A DNA stretch of 7,851 nucleotides from positions 1-7,851 of the forward strand of contig JAKJFB010000126.1 of NCBI GenBank assembly GCA_022705125.1, read 5' to 3'. This DNA is from Pseudomonadota bacterium (GTDB taxonomy: Bacteria; Pseudomonadota; Gammaproteobacteria; Pseudomonadales; UBA5518). Both the position numbers and the translations under genes were made by a program. Below the pieces are notes generated by a model. It ran no database searches. It worked only from the letters and a program-made list of their open reading frames with translations, and was not told the DNA's origin. Below are positions 6,420-7,851 of the stretch, piece after piece. Position 1 is the stretch's first letter. Each line of letters opens with the position of its first letter.

Positions 6420-6913
6420 GCGGCAGTTCGCTCTGCTGGTTGTGTTCCGGGCATGTTACGCGAGACCGGGGCGCGCGCAATTCTTGTCACGCGCCGCGCG
6501 CCCTGATACGCGATCAGCGCGCGCGCTGACCGATCGGCCTGTATTGCCTCGATGATCGGCGCATTGGCCGCGGGAAAATCGGCGGGATCGAGTGCCGTGA
6601 CGGGCAACCAGCGCAGCGGCTGGCCTTCGCGCCCGTGCGCCGTGCCGCTGAACGCGAGCACATGCCACACCTCGAGGCGCACCGAGCGCTCGGGATAATC
6701 GTGTTCGATGCTGAGCAGCGGCGCAGCGTCCTCGACGCGGATGCCCAGCTCTTCGTGCAGCTCGCGCGCCAGCGCTTCCAGCACGCTCTCGCCGGCGGCG
6801 ACCTTGCCGCCGGGGAATTCCCACAGCCCGCCCTGGTGCAGGTGCTCGTGGCGGCGCGCGACCAGCACCTCGCCGGCGGCGTTGGTGATGACGCCCACGG
6901 CCACGCGCAGCAT
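6311..6913 (-). CDS. mutT: MutT-type Nudix hydrolase with abnormal C-terminal extension
   Basis: Hydrolyses 8-oxo-dGTP to the monophosphate and so prevents A:T to C:G mutations, if it is true MutT. Residues 1-130 are a complete MutT: MLRVAVGVITNAAGEVLVAR, WEFPGGK (31-37), and a perfect Nudix box from Gly36 to Ile58 (G-x5-E-x7-R-E-L-x-E-E-x-G-I, with Glu42, Arg50, Glu51, Glu54, Glu55). FPAANAPIIEAIQ (113-125) then sits where the family usually ends. The frame nevertheless continues to 200 residues, with a basic, low-quality tail that overlaps the dehydrogenase gene by 109 bases. GGGAG lies 7 bases before ATG 6913. It follows argJ after 44 bases, an arrangement common in gammaproteobacteria. 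A one-base change near 6514-6529 would create a TGA at 6516-6514 and a protein of about 132 residues. I trust the Nudix domain fully and the 3' end poorly. Confidence 0.85.
   Translation of the reverse strand: MLRVAVGVITNAAGEVLVARRHEHLHQGGLWEFPGGKVAAGESVLEALARELHEELGIRVEDAAPLLSIEHDYPERSVRLEVWHVLAFSGTAHGREGQPLRWLPVTALDPADFPAANAPIIEAIQADRSARALIAYQGARRVTRIARAPVSRNMPGTQPAERTAAWHGTSVPIRTSRPISAGRAASSTKPFCRSNWPARG
6514..6529. repeat. 16-bp perfect palindrome with GC dinucleotide run
   Basis: TCAGCGCGCGCGCTGA is identical to its reverse complement and is built around five GC/CG dinucleotides. It lies in mutT just past the usual end of the protein. It contains an out-of-frame TGA for mutT and, being repetitive and self-complementary, is a plausible site of slippage or base-calling error. 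There is no T tract, so it does not look like an intrinsic terminator. Confidence 0.5.
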
Positions 6914-6957
6914 GGTGCGGCTCCCGGCGGCCCCGGGCGACGCTGCGCTGCGCCCGC

Positions 6958-7851
6958 TCAGGTGCGGTATTCCGCGTTGATGCGCACGTAGTCGTGCGAC
7001 AGATCTGTGGTCCACACGGTCGCCTGTGCCGCACCGCGCGCGAGATCGATCGCGATCAGGATCTCCTCCCCGGCCATGACCCGCTGCCCGGCGGCCTCGG
7101 TATAGGCGGGATCGCGCGCGCCGTTGCTCACGATGACGACGTCGTTCAGGCGTATGCCCACGCGCTCGACCTCCAGCCCCGGCACGCCGGCACGCCCCAC
7201 GGCGGCCAGGATGCGCCCCCAGTTCGGATCGCTCGCGAACAGCGCGGTCTTCACCAGCGGCGACTCGGCCACCGCGTAGGCGACGCGACGGCACTCGGCG
7301 TGATCGGCGCCGCCGCTCACCGCGACGGTCACGAATTTCGTCGCGCCCTCGCCGTCGCGGATGATCGCCTGCGCCAGCTCCAGGCAGACCTCGTGCACGG
7401 CCCGTTCGAGCAGGGCGGCGGCAGGGTCATCGGCCGATGCGATGGCCGGCGCGCCCGCCCGGCCGGTGGCCACCAGCACGCAGGCGTCGTTGGTCGAGGT
7501 GTCGCCATCGATCGTGATGCAGTTGAAGCTGCCATCGACCGCGCGCGCAACGATCCCCTCCAGCACCGCTTGCGCCACCTCGGCATCCGTGGCAACGAAG
7601 CCGAGCATGGTCGCCATGTCCGGGCGGATCATGCCGGCGCCCTTGGCGATGCCGCTGACCGTGACCTCGACCGTACCGATCCGCACGCGACGGCTCGCAC
7701 CCTTGGGACGCGTGTCGGTGGTCATGATGCCTTCGGCCGCTGCCTCCCAGGCCTCGGCATCCAGTGCCGCCAGCGCCTCGGGCATGCCGCCGGTAACCCG
7801 CTCCACCGGCAACGGCTCGCCGATCACGCCGGTCGAGAACGGCAGCACGGC
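6958..7851 (-). CDS. argJ: Ornithine acetyltransferase / glutamate N-acetyltransferase (5' end outside window)
   Basis: Transfers the acetyl group from N-acetylornithine to glutamate in the cyclic arginine pathway; some members also use acetyl-CoA to make N-acetylglutamate. The 297 visible residues begin inside the protein at [12 protein letters not shown], a conserved stretch about 100-110 residues from the usual start, so the GTG at 7848 is not an initiation codon. The self-cleavage site is intact: [16 protein letters not shown], in which the Ala-Thr bond is cut and the Thr (visible residue 81) becomes the nucleophile of the beta chain. Other conserved blocks are [32 protein letters not shown] and the C-terminal [12 protein letters not shown]. 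Which of the two activities it has cannot be read from this. mutT follows after 44 bases. Confidence 0.97.
   Translation of the reverse strand, partial: AVLPFSTGVIGEPLPVERVTGGMPEALAALDAEAWEAAAEGIMTTDTRPKGASRRVRIGTVEVTVSGIAKGAGMIRPDMATMLGFVATDAEVAQAVLEGIVARAVDGSFNCITIDGDTSTNDACVLVATGRAGAPAIASADDPAAALLERAVHEVCLELAQAIIRDGEGATKFVTVAVSGGADHAECRRVAYAVAESPLVKTALFASDPNWGRILAAVGRAGVPGLEVERVGIRLNDVVIVSNGARDPAYTEAAGQRVMAGEEILIAIDLARGAAQATVWTTDLSHDYVRINAEYRT

Noticed and set aside
4611..6506. A 631-codon open frame on the + strand opposite the dehydrogenase and kinase genes
   Set aside because: Composition (His, Arg, Ala, Val) and position mark it as the mirror of the real genes, with no domain or ribosome-binding site to support it.
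6914..7294. N-terminal extension of the MutT frame upstream of ATG 6913
   Set aside because: The extra codons are an Arg/Gly-rich out-of-frame reading of argJ; the ATG at 6913 begins the conserved MutT sequence and has a good ribosome-binding site.

Overview
The window reads as a compact piece of chromosome from a high-GC gammaproteobacterium. The evidence is an E. coli-like ProRS C-terminus, a cysteine-type HemB that matches E. coli residue numbering, and an argJ-mutT pair, an arrangement common in gammaproteobacteria. A Nevskiales/Solimonadaceae-type or similar environmental lineage is a guess. There are no RNA genes, CRISPR arrays, insertion sequences or prophage genes, and no gene-free stretch longer than 132 bases.

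Layout. On the + strand, the 3' two-thirds or less of a gene for prolyl-tRNA synthetase (1-918) is followed after 16 bases by a 50-residue single-span membrane protein (935-1087). Everything else is on the - strand. Read in the direction of transcription, from the right edge leftwards, it runs: argJ (5' end cut off by the window), mutT with an unusual C-terminal extension, an ACAD10/11-like acyl-CoA dehydrogenase, an aminoglycoside-phosphotransferase-fold kinase broken by an internal deletion/frameshift, a lone exbD/tolR-like gene, an uncharacterised CrtC/AttH-like (DUF7064/DUF7065-type) gene with its own candidate promoter, a small DUF4404-type gene, and hemB. The two strands converge with a single base between the stop codon of the small membrane protein gene and that of hemB.

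How the genes work together. argJ (arginine biosynthesis), mutT (nucleotide-pool sanitation), hemB (tetrapyrrole synthesis) and proS (translation) are housekeeping genes. The accessory block is 2443-6419. The dehydrogenase and the kinase are 9 bases apart, with the kinase ribosome-binding site overlapping the dehydrogenase stop codon. In characterised relatives (mammalian ACAD10/11, Pseudomonas LvaA/LvaC) this pair phosphorylates 4-hydroxyacyl-CoAs and turns them into intermediates usable for beta-oxidation. The CrtC/AttH-like protein may act on the same kind of lipid or isoprenoid substrate, but that is inference.

Two points need care. The kinase gene, as sequenced, lacks the segment that carries the catalytic His-Gly-Asp and shifts frame there. 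The mutT frame runs about 70 codons past the usual end of the family and 109 bases into the next gene. Either could be real decay or a sequence/assembly error. I see no clear evidence of a wholly new system. The most interesting items are the damaged kinase, the ACAD/kinase/CrtC-like neighbourhood and the exbD without exbB.
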